From Maylandia zebra (lineage: Eukaryota; Chordata; Actinopteri; Cichliformes; Cichlidae): a stretch of DNA of 64,000 bases. The stretch's first letter is position 1. Each line of letters starts with the position of its first letter. The stretch is taken from NCBI RefSeq assembly GCF_041146795.1, contig NC_135176.1, positions 19,293,786 to 19,357,785 on the forward strand. The letters run 5' to 3'. Shown here in pieces: positions 26,998-38,275 of this stretch. The notes under the pieces were generated by a model, which had not been told where the DNA came from, made no database searches, and was given only the letters and a program-made list of their open reading frames with translations. Made by a program: the position numbers and the translations under genes.

Positions 26998-27003
26998 TTT
27001 TAT
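26998..27003 (-). terminator. Polyadenylation signal AATAAA
   Basis: AATAAA on the minus strand, about 110 nt past the stop codon of the claudin at 27112-27744. Confidence 0.55.
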
Positions 27004-27111
27004 TAAATCAAAAGTAAAGTAAAAACACCTAAATATTTAGTCCATAAAAACAGCCTAGTCCATTTCTCTTGAGGGTGACAGTCTACAGCCGTTCCAACCT
27101 CTTGCAGACAT

Positions 27112-27744
27112 TTAAACATATGCTCCACCACCTGTTGCAGAGCGTGGAGCAGAGTATTTGACAGAGTATCCACCATCTTTAGGCTGCTTGCACTGACAAC
27201 AAAGGAGTGCACCTCCAATGATCAGGAGTCCTGATGAAGCCCAGCCAATGAACAGCGATGCTCCAAGCTCTCTCCTCTGTCCGTCAGACATGATTGGGTT
27301 GTAGAAGTTCCTGATGACCTCATTAGCAGACCAGGATACAGGGATGAGGCACAGGATGCCACCAACAATGAACACCACCCCCGCAGCAATGGCCACCTTA
27401 CTCTTGGCAGTCTCCTCTTCAATGCAGTTGGTGCACTTTCCGCCTGCGATAGCAAGCAGGAGTCCCATTAGGGTGACCAGGATGGAGATCACAACCAGAG
27501 CACGGGCTGCCTGCAGGTCTTGAGGAAGAGCGAGCATGGAATCGTAGACCTTGCACTGCATCTGGCCGGTGCTCTGCATTACACAGTTCATCCAGAGACC
27601 CTCCCAGAAAACTTGTGCTGTCACGATGTTGTTTCCAATGAAAGCAGACACCTTCCACAATGGCAAAGCACAGGTAATTATGTCCCCAGAAAAGCCAATC
27701 ACTGCCAAAATGATGCCCAAGATCTGAAGTTCTGCAGATGCCAT
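27112..27744 (-). CDS. Claudin (claudin-3/4-like)
   Basis: Single-exon claudin of 210 residues, a tight-junction strand protein that shapes paracellular ion permeability. The signature W30, GLW 49-51, C54 and C64 is intact; the first loop ends in LQAARAL, and the second loop holds NFYNP. Four membrane spans are clear (about 8-28, 80-102, 116-140, 160-182). The tail carries [17 protein letters not shown], ending in a PDZ-binding YV. A TATA box sits 85-91 bp upstream of the ATG and an AATAAA about 110 nt past the stop, so the transcription unit is short and compact. The next gene upstream (28884) is divergent, with about 1.1 kb between the two start codons. MASAELQ is the natural claudin start. 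Confidence 0.97.
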   Translation of the reverse strand: MASAELQILGIILAVIGFSGDIITCALPLWKVSAFIGNNIVTAQVFWEGLWMNCVMQSTGQMQCKVYDSMLALPQDLQAARALVVISILVTLMGLLLAIAGGKCTNCIEEETAKSKVAIAAGVVFIVGGILCLIPVSWSANEVIRNFYNPIMSDGQRRELGASLFIGWASSGLLIIGGALLCCQCKQPKDGGYSVKYSAPRSATGGGAYV

Positions 27745-27828
27745 ACTGTCTCTTCTGGTGCAACAGAGAGCTGTGAGAAAGAATCAACTGGAAACACAAC
27801 AAGACAACATGACTGCCTCAACTGCAGC

Positions 27829-27835
27829 TTTTATA
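27829..27835 (-). promoter_or_regulatory. TATA box of claudin 27112-27744
   Basis: TATAAAA on the minus strand, 85-91 bp before the ATG at 27744. Spacing fits a short 5' UTR of about 55-60 nt. Confidence 0.65.
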
Positions 27836-28797
27836 TCCACATGGGGGGCTCGTGGTTTCTCCTGATTGGTTATTCAGAAGTGTTCAAAGTGAAAACACCT
27901 GTGGTCATTAGGACTGACCTCCTGCCCAGTGATAGCTGGCATATGTCCCAGATCCCCTCCAACCCATTTTCTTATGATAAGCCAATAAGAAAATGGATGA
28001 ATGTTTGCAAAAGTGCTGTGAAAACTGAAATGAAAAGAATGTTTAGAATAAAAATCTTCCACCTAAATTAATGTCTTTTTCATAATTTTTTGTGGGTGTT
28101 TTTTGTGAGGCTATGATTTCACTCAGACAAAAGTAGCAGTTTTACCAAGAACATAACAATGAGAAGAAGAGTGATTTTAAAGATTGCATTTTAATATTGA
28201 CTTTAGTATCTCGTGTAACAATATGAGATCATAATGATTGCTTTTGGTTTTACATCTGATTTCATTTTCTTTTACCAGTGCAGCAATCAAGCTGAGTGAG
28301 TCCACCTGTGGTAATTAGGCGTGAGGCATTGGCTTGGGGGAAAAAAACAAAAGAAACAAACAGTATTAAATTAGACATGCACCACGTTGGTTGTTTCTCA
28401 ACCTGTGATCCTCCTTGGTATGGTTGGTTTCTCTTTTAATGAGCCTATCTTATCAGGTAATGGGTTTTAATAGTTTTCTTACTTTCTTTCTCCAGAGGCA
28501 ATAAAAATGTTTACCCTTCTTTAGAGTCGCTGCTCAGACATTTGAATTTTTTTTTTTATTAAACCTAACATGATGTGGTTGGGTTTGTGCATCATTCCAT
28601 ATATTTAAAATTAATTAAAAAGAATTCCCCCTTGATTTGCACTGTTAAAGCTTCTTTTCTTTCTCTGGGCTCTGTTTGGGGACAAGTGGGCCTCTTTGTT
28701 GTCAAGAAAACCTCTGAAATCAAATGGAGCGTGATTGATGCAGTGGAGCCAGAGCCCACCCAGAGGAGGGCTGTATTCTGGGGGGATTTGTAGGTCA

Positions 28798-28804
28798 TAT
28801 AAAA
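28798..28804 (+). promoter_or_regulatory. TATA box of claudin 28884-29516
   Basis: TATAAAA 80-86 bp before the ATG at 28884, mirroring the divergent neighbour. Confidence 0.65.
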
Positions 28805-28883
28805 CTTCTGCTGAGAGTGGACTCTTATTTGGAAACCCTGCAAAGAACTGACTCGTCTAAAAAAAGGGGGGGAAAAAGCTGTT

Positions 28884-29516
28884 ATGCCTTCTTTAGGGTT
28901 GCAGATTCTGGGTGTTGGGCTGGCTGTGCTTGGATGGATTGGAAACATACTGATCTGCATGCTGCCCTTGTGGAAGGTATCTGCTTTCATTGGAAATAAC
29001 ATTGTGGTGGCTCAAACCATCTGGGAAGGACTCTGGATGAGCTGTGTGGTGCAAAGCACCGGCCAGATGCAGTGCAAGGTCTACGATTCCCTTTTGGCCC
29101 TGCCTCCAGACCTGCAGGCAGCTCGAGCCATGATCGTCATCTCTATCCTGTTTTCTTTGTTTGGCCTGCTGCTTTCTGTGGTTGGAGGTAAATGCACCAC
29201 TTGTGTTGGGGACAAAATGGCAAAAGCCAGAGTTGCTATCTCTGCAGGCTTTTTCTTCATCCTGAGTGGGGCTCTGTGTCTTGTGACTGTATCGCTGCCT
29301 GCTAATACCATCATAAAGGACTTTTACAACCCCATGGTTCCAGATGCTCAGAGGAGAGAGCTGGGTGCCTGTTTGTACGTGGGCTGGGGTGCAGCAGGGT
29401 TACTACTGATTGGTGGTTCACTTCTCTGTTGTCAGTGCCCAGCAGGAGACAACCGCTACAGTGGTGCGAAGTACTCGGCACCTAAATCAACAACACCCGG
29501 GAAGGAATTTGTCTAA
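28884..29516 (+). CDS. Claudin (claudin-3/4-like)
   Basis: Single-exon claudin of 210 residues. Signature W30, GLW 49-51, C54 and C64 is intact and the second loop has DFYNP. It resembles its divergent neighbour (27112) most in the stretch [14 protein letters not shown]. Two local differences stand out: the 2-3 loop reads [12 protein letters not shown] instead of the usual CTNC, and the entry to the second loop reads VSLPAN where others read VSWSAN. The tail ends GKEFV, an FV variant of the PDZ ligand. It has a TATA box 80 bp upstream of the ATG, and AATAAA at 29733-29738 gives a 3' UTR of about 230 nt. It is the only plus-strand claudin in this half of the cluster, so one inversion or an inverted duplication is implied. 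Confidence 0.97.
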   Translation: MPSLGLQILGVGLAVLGWIGNILICMLPLWKVSAFIGNNIVVAQTIWEGLWMSCVVQSTGQMQCKVYDSLLALPPDLQAARAMIVISILFSLFGLLLSVVGGKCTTCVGDKMAKARVAISAGFFFILSGALCLVTVSLPANTIIKDFYNPMVPDAQRRELGACLYVGWGAAGLLLIGGSLLCCQCPAGDNRYSGAKYSAPKSTTPGKEFV

Positions 29517-29732
29517 GATTATATTGCATTACATGAGAAGTGGATGAGCATGACCTCTTTCACAAAGAGTACAAACCTGTTTCTTATCACAGTGTATGCA
29601 TAGTGCAGGTGTAACTAACACTATGGCCTTTTGTCTGTCAAAGTGTGTGTGATGTTAGATTACTGCAGGATTGGTGTGCTGGGTTTTTTTTTTCTAACTC
29701 CTATATTAAAGTTCTTTAAGTGATTTTTAACC

Positions 29733-29738
29733 AATAAA
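29733..29738 (+). terminator. Polyadenylation signal AATAAA
   Basis: About 217 nt past the stop of the claudin at 28884-29516, followed by a T-rich stretch. Confidence 0.6.
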
Positions 29739-29739
29739 C

Positions 29740-31077
29740 TGTTTATTGCCACATGTAATTTTTTAATTGTAGTTATTCTGCTTAATTCACTAAGATGTTT
29801 TGGGATCTGATTCCCCACCACCATCAGCAGATCGACCCCTCTGGTAGTTGTTTTTACAATTCAGACTTGGTTTTCAAACACAACTCGTGATAATACTTAA
29901 TTTCCCAAAAATATTAAAGTTAAGATAAATTCTGCATTGCTTTTACTTTTGAATGTATATACCACTTTGCCAAACTTTTTTTTTTGGTGGGGGGCTGTTT
30001 TTAAATTTGATGGTACTGCTACTTTTACTTTATCCTCTTGCTATCTACCAAGAGGCCAAAACTGGTCCAGGAACAGTGTTTATAAATCACAGTGATGTGT
30101 TTGTGTTGTCCTCACTGGTTTCAACTGAGAATCAGGGAACAAAAAAAAAACCCCATTCAGGTGGTTCAGGATATATCGTCTTTCCAAGACTTGGCAGATG
30201 TCCTCTTACTGGGCAAAGTGTAAATATCCATTCTTTAGAGGTGAAAAGGGGTTCCCTTAGTAACACGAATCTGAACAACAGACTGTCCATTTTACTGAAG
30301 ACAGGAACTGTAAATTCCTGTCTTTACTACACGGCCAATTTCCTAGGAGTCTACTCCCTTGAATTCTTGAACGCTTTGTCATTAGAGGTTACTAAGAAGT
30401 AGCTTATAGTTCCAGTTTGGGTTACAATGTGTCTGTACTCTGAGTTCCAGGAAAGAAGGAGGAGCTGCATGAACAAAGCTTTGTCTTTTTGGTACTTAAA
30501 CCCTGTAACACCAAGTGTGTCACATTTGATGCACAAGTTTTACAGACCTCGACGTCATCAGTGGGATCTTTTTTTTTTTCAAACCCTAAGTCACTCATGT
30601 TTTTGAGCTAAACTGTGAACAATACAACTTAGACATTATATGCAAGTTGGGTTTCTTTTTTCATTTGTCACAAGGTTCAATAAGGTTCAGATAAACACTC
30701 CCACTTCAAAAGGTTCAAATTTCCTGGCAATTGAAGGCTCATTGTCCATTATTAGTGGGAGCTTTAAAAAATTCTGCATACAATCAAGTCCATTTCTCTT
30801 CACATGCAACTTACAAGATATATATGACAAACTTGGTGGTATTCATGCAAAACATTTATTTGTGAAAAATACACATTTCATCTAAAAATAGCATTGACAT
30901 TCATTCAGTAACCTAAAATATACTTTAAAAAAGAATCAAGATATGATCAAGGCATGTATGAAACCTATTAAATGTAGTAAAATGTGATCTGTTCTATTTT
31001 TTTTTTATCTGCCTTCAGCCTTCAGAATTGTTCGAGTACACTGCTGTGCCTTTTTATTAGCATTGTAGCTGAGACAC
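29740..31077. other. Intergenic, nothing recognised
   Basis: AT-rich DNA between two tail-to-tail claudins. Short ORFs (for example 29953-30402) show no motif. The right part, near 31000-31077, should be the 3' UTR of the minus-strand claudin. Confidence 0.4.
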
Positions 31078-31716
31078 TCACACATAGTCAACATTTGAAG
31101 ATATGCTTCTTACAGGTGTGAATTTGGCAGGTATGTAGGGTCTGCCACCAACTTTTGGGGGACAGCTGCTGCAGAGAAGACCACCTCCCATCAGCAGCAC
31201 CGCAGCAGAGCACCAGCCTATGTAAAGTGAAGATCCAAGCTCCCTTCTTTGAGCCTCAACCAATAGGGGGTTATAAAAGTCGCTGATTACTGCATGAGCT
31301 GACCACGATACAGGAATCAAGATCAGCAAGGCAGTTATTATGAATATCACTCCAGCCACGATGCAGGTTTTAGCTTTGGCCACGTCATCCTCCATGCAGT
31401 TGGTGCATTTTCCTCCGATCACAGCCATGAGGATGCCGAATATCCCAACAATCACAGAGATGATCACCATGGCCCTGGCAGTCTGCAGGTCCTGAGGCAG
31501 AGCCAGCATGGAGTCGTACATCTTACACTGCATTTGCCCCGTGCTCTGGACCACACAGCTCATCCACAAGCCTTCCCAGATCACCTGGGCTGTGACGATA
31601 TTCGCCCCCACGAAAGCGGTGACTCTCCACATGGGCAAACCGCAGGTGATAATGGCGCCCAGCCAACCAAAGAAGGCCAGTAAAACACCCAAGATCTGGA
31701 GGCCCTGAGAAGCCAT
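31078..31716 (-). CDS. Claudin (claudin-3/4-like)
   Basis: Single-exon claudin of 212 residues. Signature W30, GLW 49-51, C54 and C64 is intact, and the second loop reads DFYNPLL. Membrane spans lie near 8-28, 80-102, 116-140 and 160-184. The start [10 protein letters not shown] and the stretch [11 protein letters not shown] place it near claudin-4-type proteins. The tail [21 protein letters not shown] has a YV PDZ ligand. It faces the plus-strand claudin at 28884 tail to tail and is followed upstream by a same-strand claudin at 34189. The 2-kb gap to that gene is filled by LINE, Penelope and SINE remnants. Confidence 0.97.
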   Translation of the reverse strand: MASQGLQILGVLLAFFGWLGAIITCGLPMWRVTAFVGANIVTAQVIWEGLWMSCVVQSTGQMQCKMYDSMLALPQDLQTARAMVIISVIVGIFGILMAVIGGKCTNCMEDDVAKAKTCIVAGVIFIITALLILIPVSWSAHAVISDFYNPLLVEAQRRELGSSLYIGWCSAAVLLMGGGLLCSSCPPKVGGRPYIPAKFTPVRSISSNVDYV

Positions 31717-32189
31717 GAAAATGCTGCTGTAACAGATTTCTACGCAAAATTCAAGAAATAAGAAAAAGTTGGCACCACAGAAAATTGAACCACACTCCAG
31801 TCTTGTATGTGCTGCAGATACACCTGCCTGATGATGGATTTGCTGTGGTCTAATGTTCCTGTGCCTAGCTGTGAGAAGATAGATGCTTGCTGCTGTGTTT
31901 CAGGGTGGAGTTTCTGTGTCCTCAGACAAAGCGGGAAACTGGAGACCTGATATCCACAGACCTTATTCTCTAGCTTCCTTCATTGTCCTCACACAAACAA
32001 GCTTTATTCAGTCGTTCAAGACTTCAACAGTGGGAACAACAGTGCTATCAGATCCTCAGGTGTCCTCACACAAACACGCACACTCTCTCTACACACACAC
32101 CTACAAACGTGCATGCACACAAAGGTAAGGTCAGTCTCTGAGCAAAAACAAACTCGTACGAGAAGCTTCTTCAGTTCTGGGGTCAAATG

Positions 32190-32690
32190 GTGGCCCTGTG
32201 GGTGTGTCCCTCCAAAGAGGGACAATGGAGCCTCTGATGATCCTCTACCTCTGACCCAGTATGAACCTTCCAGATCCCTCAGGTCATCTGGATCCGGTCT
32301 TTTATCAGTTCCCAGAGTCAGAACCAGACACGGAGAAGCTGCATTCAGCTTTTATGCTCCATATATCTGGAACAAACTCCCAGAAAGCCTCAGATCAGCT
32401 GAAACACTCAGTTTATTTAAATCCAGGTTGAAGACTCACCTGTTCTCAGCTGCATTTGAATGAAGCACCAAATCCACACTTTTAAGCTTAAATTTCAAAA
32501 CTTACATTTAACTACTGATTTTATCTACTGTTCTGATTTTATCTGTTTTGATTTTATATACTGTTTTGTTTGTTTGTTTGTTAATTAGTTTGTTTGTTTG
32601 TTTGCATGTTTTAATCAATTTTAAATCATGCTTTTTATTTGTTTTTGTTTCTAATGTCTTTGTAAAGCACTTTGAATCACCTTGAAACAA
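32190..32690 (+). mobile_element. LINE 3' end (L2/Rex1-like)
   Basis: A frame at about 32250-32463 encodes the usual C-terminal stretch of fish L2/Rex1-type reverse transcriptase ORFs: FSFYAPYIWNKLPESLRSAE then SLFKSRLKTHLFSAAFE and a stop. A T-rich 3' UTR with a GTTT repeat follows, then TGTAAAGCACTTTGAATCACC, a typical tail. The 5' part is missing. Confidence 0.8.
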
Positions 32691-33110
32691 TCAGCCAAGG
32701 TTTCAGGTGAGCTAATTGTGAAACCTGGCCCCACCCTTTCATGTGATTTCCTGTGGTCAGATGGCCCAGGATGTGAGTGGGCGTTAAGGCATCTGGGAAG
32801 GGATCTCAAAACTGGATTATAGATGGCAGAGAGTTGGTGTCGTAAACCACCGCCTCTGTTCAAAGATGGTCACTCACAATGAACAATGATGGCTTCTTTC
32901 ACTCCTCTTTCAAACCATCTGTTTTCTCTGTCCAGAATGTGAACATTGGCATCATCTAAGTAGTGACCTTTGTCCTTTAGATGCAGATGGACCGCCGAGT
33001 CTTGTCCTGTGGAGGTGGCTCTTCTATGTCTTCAAGCAACTCCAGACGCTTTTCTTTCCAAGCTCCTTAGACTACGATGACCTGGATGACTGAAAACCTT
33101 CACAGACCTT
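32691..33110 (-). mobile_element. Penelope-like element, GIY-YIG endonuclease end
   Basis: On the minus strand, broken frames read LHLKDKGHYLDDANVHILDR and WFERGVKEA, then LNRGGGLRHQLSAIYNPVL. This is the C-terminal end of the GIY-YIG endonuclease domain of fish Penelope-like elements (family recollection). No reverse transcriptase part is present; the copy has lost its frame at least twice. Confidence 0.7.
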
Positions 33111-33127
33111 CACAGACATAAATTAAG

Positions 33128-33370
33128 AGCTGACTGTAGCTCAGGTGGTAGAGCAGGTCAGCTACTAACCAGATGGCTGGTGGTTCAGTCCCAGGCTCCT
33201 CTAGTCTGCATGCCAAATATCCTTGGGCAAGATACATCCATCGGAGTGTGAATATCTATGAATGTTATGTAGTAAACACTTACAAAATGTGATTGGCTGA
33301 ATGAATTAGTTGTGTAAAGTGCTTTGAGTGCTCAGATAGAGTAGAAAAGCGCTATATAAGAACTGTGGAT
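33128..33370 (+). mobile_element. tRNA-derived SINE
   Basis: A box-like GGCTC-like start (GACTGTAGCTCAGGTGGTAG) and B box-like GGTTCAGTCCC are spaced as in a tRNA. The body CCTTGGGCAAGATAC and the tail TAGAAAAGCGCTATATAAGAA are typical of fish SINEs of this type. It is a better preserved relative of the copy at 16925. Confidence 0.85.
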
Positions 33371-33857
33371 TGTTTTACACTCCAGAAATGTTTGCTTACT
33401 ACAAGACTTTGTTTCTTTTAAAATATTTACTCCCCTAACAAATAAAACTTGGTTCTGTGACTACATTCAAAGTCCAAATACCTTTGTTGTAGGTTCACAG
33501 TTTAACCAGACAGGCCGGTTTCCAGCCAGTATTATGCTTGCCACACCCAAACCTGTTCAACCAGAAAGTCGGAGAATGGTTGCTTCTCACATACTGTGAC
33601 GTTTGTTTTTTAAGCATCCTTGTTTTGATTATGCCGTGTTACATAATGAACATGTATGTTACAATTAATATACATTAAAAATGTGTCAAACGCACAATAA
33701 AAAGAGTATGGATACTGTAAATACACTGTTTTTAATGTTAGAATTTCCTTTAAATGTGATTGTGGGTGACCACTGAATGAATCCTGTTGAACACAAACAT
33801 TGAGTGGAAACAAAAAAACAGTAACACATATTCTCAGATTTGTAAACAGTAAAAATA

Positions 33858-33863
33858 TTTATT
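33858..33863 (-). terminator. Polyadenylation signal AATAAA
   Basis: Minus-strand AATAAA about 330 nt past the stop of the claudin at 34189-34836; the region between would be its 3' UTR. Confidence 0.45.
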
Positions 33864-34188
33864 TACAGTAGAAGTGGTGCATTGAGAATTTTGTATACAT
33901 AGTTCTGAAAAACAATCTACAAGCACAGGAGCAAAAGTGAACATTTTAAAAAGATACATAAGCATATGGATATACTAGACTTGTTAGCACTTACACAACA
34001 TAGTACTTTTGACACAAACACACACACACAGCTGTAGACTATGTAGACTTGGGTGTGGTTCCTTTCTTGGTGTTAACATCATCTCAAAACACTCCAACAC
34101 TCTCATGAGGAGTCACGTTTCATCAAGTAACCTGAATTACCAACACACACAACCCATAAACTCTGGTGCATCTGTCCCAGTAAATATT

Positions 34189-34836
34189 TCAGACGTAGCC
34201 TTTCCCAGATATTGGTGCTGAGGCATCAGACCTAGTGGCAGCTGTGTACCTTGCATTGTAGGGTTCTTTTTCTTTTTTGGGGCAGCTGGCACAGAGTAAT
34301 CCCCCTCCGATAAGCATCAAAGCAGAAGCACCCCATCCGATATACAGCGAGGCACCCATCTCTCTCTTCTGGGCCGCATTCAGAAGAGGGCTGTAGAACT
34401 CCTGGATAATAGTGTTGGCTGTCCAGCAGACAGGGACAAGGCAGAGGACCGCAGCGATGATGAACATAACCCCAGCTGCGACAGCCACTTTATCTTTTTG
34501 CTGTTGATCCTCCACACAGTTGGTGCATCTTCCTCCAGCTACAGCGAGCAGAATAGCCATGACGCCTACCACAATGGAAATGATAGTCAGGGCCCGAGCA
34601 CCCTGGAGGTCTCCGGTGAGGGCGAGCATGGAGTCGTAGACCTTGCATTGCATCTGGCCTGTGCTCTGGACCACACAGCTCATCCAGATACCTTCCCAGA
34701 TGACCTGTGAGGTGACAATGTTGCTGCCAATAAAAGCAGTGACCCTCCACATGGGAACAGCGCACACAACGATGACTCCAATCCAGCCAATGATCCCCAA
34801 GGCTGCACCCAGCATTTGGAAGCCAGCAGACACCAT
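34189..34836 (-). CDS. Claudin (claudin-3/4-like)
   Basis: Single-exon claudin of 215 residues. The signature is W30, GIW 49-51 (Ile in place of the usual Leu), C54 and C64. The second loop reads EFYSPLL. Spans lie near 8-28, 80-102, 116-140 and 160-184. The 2-3 loop CTNCVEDQQQKD is more polar than in neighbours. The tail runs through YNARYTAATRS to GKGYV, with a YV PDZ ligand. A weak TATATTT on the minus strand at about 35113-35119 could serve as a TATA box, giving a 5' UTR of about 250 nt. It is the last claudin before the large retroelement. Confidence 0.97.
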   Translation of the reverse strand: MVSAGFQMLGAALGIIGWIGVIVVCAVPMWRVTAFIGSNIVTSQVIWEGIWMSCVVQSTGQMQCKVYDSMLALTGDLQGARALTIISIVVGVMAILLAVAGGRCTNCVEDQQQKDKVAVAAGVMFIIAAVLCLVPVCWTANTIIQEFYSPLLNAAQKREMGASLYIGWGASALMLIGGGLLCASCPKKEKEPYNARYTAATRSDASAPISGKGYV

Positions 34837-35124
34837 TTTGGTCAGATTTGTTCTTCAAGCTGCTTCAAATTAAAGTCCTTTCTCTTTTCAGAGGTTGCTG
34901 ATAAAGCTCTGAGTGCGTATCGACGTTCTCACTGTGGAGTGATACAGGCTGTTGAATATTTGTTTCTTCCTTGCGATGAAGTCGAGTTTTCTGCCAGTCA
35001 GACAAGTCTGCTGAATGGGTGAGGAGTGGAGCAGGTACAAATGCCTGATGGAGGAGGGGCAATGGAGAAACAGCGAACCGTCATCAGCACCTGCTCTTCA
35101 GGTCCACTCCCTAAATATAAAGTT

Positions 35125-36488
35125 TCACCTGAACAGGTGAGCCGGTGAGCAGGTGGGTGGAGTGATGTCCTGAATGTCTGGTGACTCAGTCAGTCTGAAA
35201 TGACAACACCTCTGACCAAAACTTCCGACTAACCAAAAATGGTCATGTGCTCAGTGTTTTTGTTGTGTTACACCTGCGCTGATAATGGATGGCATCCCGC
35301 TGGAGTTCTCTCTCAAGTAAATGCACATAAATGGCCTTGCAAAAGACTCTCTGGAAGAACTGTATCTTTCACTTTACAGCATGTCAAGAGGTTGAGGGGG
35401 ATGGACACAGCTCAGGACTGAGGGGAATATTATTCTTTCACTTAAAGTTAATTCGAATACTTTAATTGATTTTAATATTAAAAGTGTAGTTAAGAGTACA
35501 ATCATTTGCTTGATTAGGCTTTGACTATGTCCCTAAAAACAATAATGATCAGTTTTAATCTCATATGAGTATTAATAATCTTTGACAGGAAATTATCTTC
35601 ATCTGCTTTTCCCAAAGTCCCAACGAGAGAGTGATATATTTCCTTATAATTAGTTTTTTAAGAAATCATAAATAACACAAACAGTTTTTTATAAAATACT
35701 ATCCAGTCATATGCAAGTCGGAGTAACAAGTAATATCACAAACTGCCCACCTCCTATTACCAGTTTTAATTTGCTTTTTATATAAAATAATATATTTATA
35801 TAAATATCTACTTGTACATACTTGAGAGTAAATTTAAACAGAATTTCTCTTACTACTATATGGCCCACCTGCAGTACCTTCGCAGCCCACCAGGGGCCCC
35901 AGCCCACGCTTCGGGAATCCCTGACCTATTTTATTAGATAACTGCATCCAGTGTAAAATACAAAGGTTCAGATAAAGTAAATTAAGTAAATTAAGAACAG
36001 TAAAATAATTAAATCATAAATTGAAATGAAAAGAACAAAGTACACCTAACTGTTTGCTCTACATTTGTGTTTGACCTCGAATGAAAAATTAGCAGAAATA
36101 ACATGTAAGCGAAGTAGTGTAAATCTTTCAAGCACTTACTCTTCACCAAATTCATGAATTACTGGTGTGTGGGGTTTTTTCAAAGAAGTGCACGTAGTGT
36201 AGGGTGTCACTTACAGTCAGCATGAAGGAAAACAGGAGATGAACCAGCTCCAGATGTCACTCTTCCACTCTGTTTGCTTTACAGATTGTGAGATTGTTGC
36301 CTCTCCCAGTAGCTCAATACTGACGAACTCATATTATCCTATAACATTCTTGTGTGTGATGTGTGATATCTAATCAACCTATGCTTCCATAAACACTTCA
36401 CAAGACACACCTGTTGTCCTGTCACTTCTGTTTTCTCAAACTGTTCCTGGAGAAAGAAAAAATAATATACAATCTTATTTCTGAACAT
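35125..36488. other. Intergenic, nothing recognised
   Basis: AT-rich DNA upstream of the minus-strand claudin. A short GC-rich phrase near 35860-35930 looks like a repeat fragment. No gene is supported. Confidence 0.35.
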
Positions 36489-36989
36489 GTTTGGACACTG
36501 TCTAAAATGTCAATAAAACAGATAATGTGATTTGCAAATCTCCCAAACTCCTGTTTTATTCTCTATAGAACATGGGAAACATGTCAAAAGGAAAAAAGGG
36601 TCATCCAGCTTGTCAACAGCTCTCAGTGTAAAAGCCAGCATCTCTGAAGGTATGGCAGTGCCTTTGGATATAGTAGCTTTCAGGTGGCATCTTTTTCAGA
36701 AAAGGCCTTGCATATTTAACAAAGACAATTCTAAAACGCATATTGCATCTATTACAGCAAAATGGCTTCATAGTAGAAGAGTTTTGAACTGACCTGCCTG
36801 CAGTCCAGACTTTTTACCAGTTAAAAATATGTGGAGCATTACGAAATGAAAAGAAGACCCAGAATGAATAAACTGTTAGTCCTACATCAGACAGAGATGG
36901 GAACACTGTGCTCTCCCAAAAAGTTCAGCAGGTGCTTACCTTATTTCCAGATGTTTACACACTGCTGTTAAAAGAAGAGGCAATGCTAC

Positions 36990-38100
36990 TGTGGCACCCC
37001 TGTGAGGGAATGACCACATTAATGTTATTTTGTGTAAAACACTCATGTAACGGGACATTTTTCATTGCTATATGTATTTATTTTCAGTTCTTTAAGAGGA
37101 TAGAAAATCCATGTAATAGGGATTCATTTTATGTTAGAAAGCAGTGAGGGCGGAACTTTGGTGCTTGCTCCGGGGTTTGGGGGTGCAGTAAGTGGAACCC
37201 ACCTTCCGCTGCTTCCTCAGACACGTTCTGGAGGAAAGCAGAGACGCATCGTGTCTTCCTTACTCCGCTCTTCACCTGCTTTTACAGGTCGGTAAATGGT
37301 GCTCGCACCGAAAATGTTGTTTATTGTTACCATGGTTACCCACGTTAACGTGAATGAGAGAGTTAAGGCGGTCCGCCCGAGTTAATTACATGTAAACGCG
37401 GGAGAAAACCCGAGGAGTGTCCCGTGCGACCGCACCGCGAGCCCGCTCGTTAGGTGGAGCGCTCGTGAAGCAGAGTCAGTGCGCTCCTATGCTCGGTGCA
37501 AACGTGTTGTAATGCTCCAATCGAATCAGTTCTGTGAGATGTGAATGTTAATAGTTATGTTGAAAGTGACTGAGTAGATTAGCTAGTGTAACACAAGCAC
37601 TCTGAGCAACTCTGTGTAGCTAACAGAGGCATTCACGGGTTAATTAAACAAGCTGTGTTTCATGATGCACTAAATAGTGATTTTGCCAGTAAATTACTGG
37701 AGGGAACAAATGTAATGTATTTACCAATGCTGTTATTGAATATAACTGTTTAGCCAGTAAGACACTGCAGAAGACAATGTGATGTGTTTATTGATATGAT
37801 AAAAGAATGTAGTTGTTATGGAAAGAAGTGTGAACTTAAGAAACTGAACCAGTTAAAAGAGTATATTTCACTGATGTTGTGAAATAAGTAAAGGTAATTG
37901 ATGTGAATGAGGAACCAGCTGAACAGTATATTGAAAGCTCATGTTTAGTGTTTTATAGCATTTATTTGTGTGAAATAAATCAGACTCAGACACGTTCTGG
38001 AGGAAAGCAGAGACGCATCGTGTCTTCCTTACTCCGCTCTTCACCTGCTTTTACAGGTAACATATTGTCATCGTGGTCTTCATCTTTGGGACCCGTAACA
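36990..38100 (+). repeat. Left LTR
   Basis: 1111 bp, TG...CA ends. It holds AATAAA at 37974-37979 with a TTTATAGCA word upstream, and an internal 74-bp direct repeat (37216-37289 and 37985-38058, no mismatch seen). Confidence 0.95.
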
Positions 38101-38105
38101 AATCT

Positions 38106-38123
38106 TGGGGGCTCGTCCGGGAT
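38106..38123 (+). other. Primer-binding site, tRNA-Pro type
   Basis: TGGGGGCTCGTCCGGGAT, 5 nt after the LTR. This is the same 18-mer known as the tRNA-Pro primer site of murine leukaemia virus. Confidence 0.9.
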
Positions 38124-38275
38124 CGGCGCCACCTTGTGGTCGGGGCTGATCCATAAATGACATCTGGGACCAGGACGCGAGCTGATGCTGGCTGAGCGAG
38201 CTGAGAGTTGGAGCCGAGACTGATCCATCGTCGTGCTGAGTGGCCCATTGAGAGGGACAGCAAGGAGTTGCAGCC

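Noticed and set aside
29953-30402. 149-codon ORF between claudins
   Set aside because: No motif, AT-rich context and no sign of conserved text; likely chance.
33128-33200. Functional tRNA gene
   Set aside because: A and B box likeness belongs to a SINE head; no cloverleaf closes and the body and tail are SINE-like.
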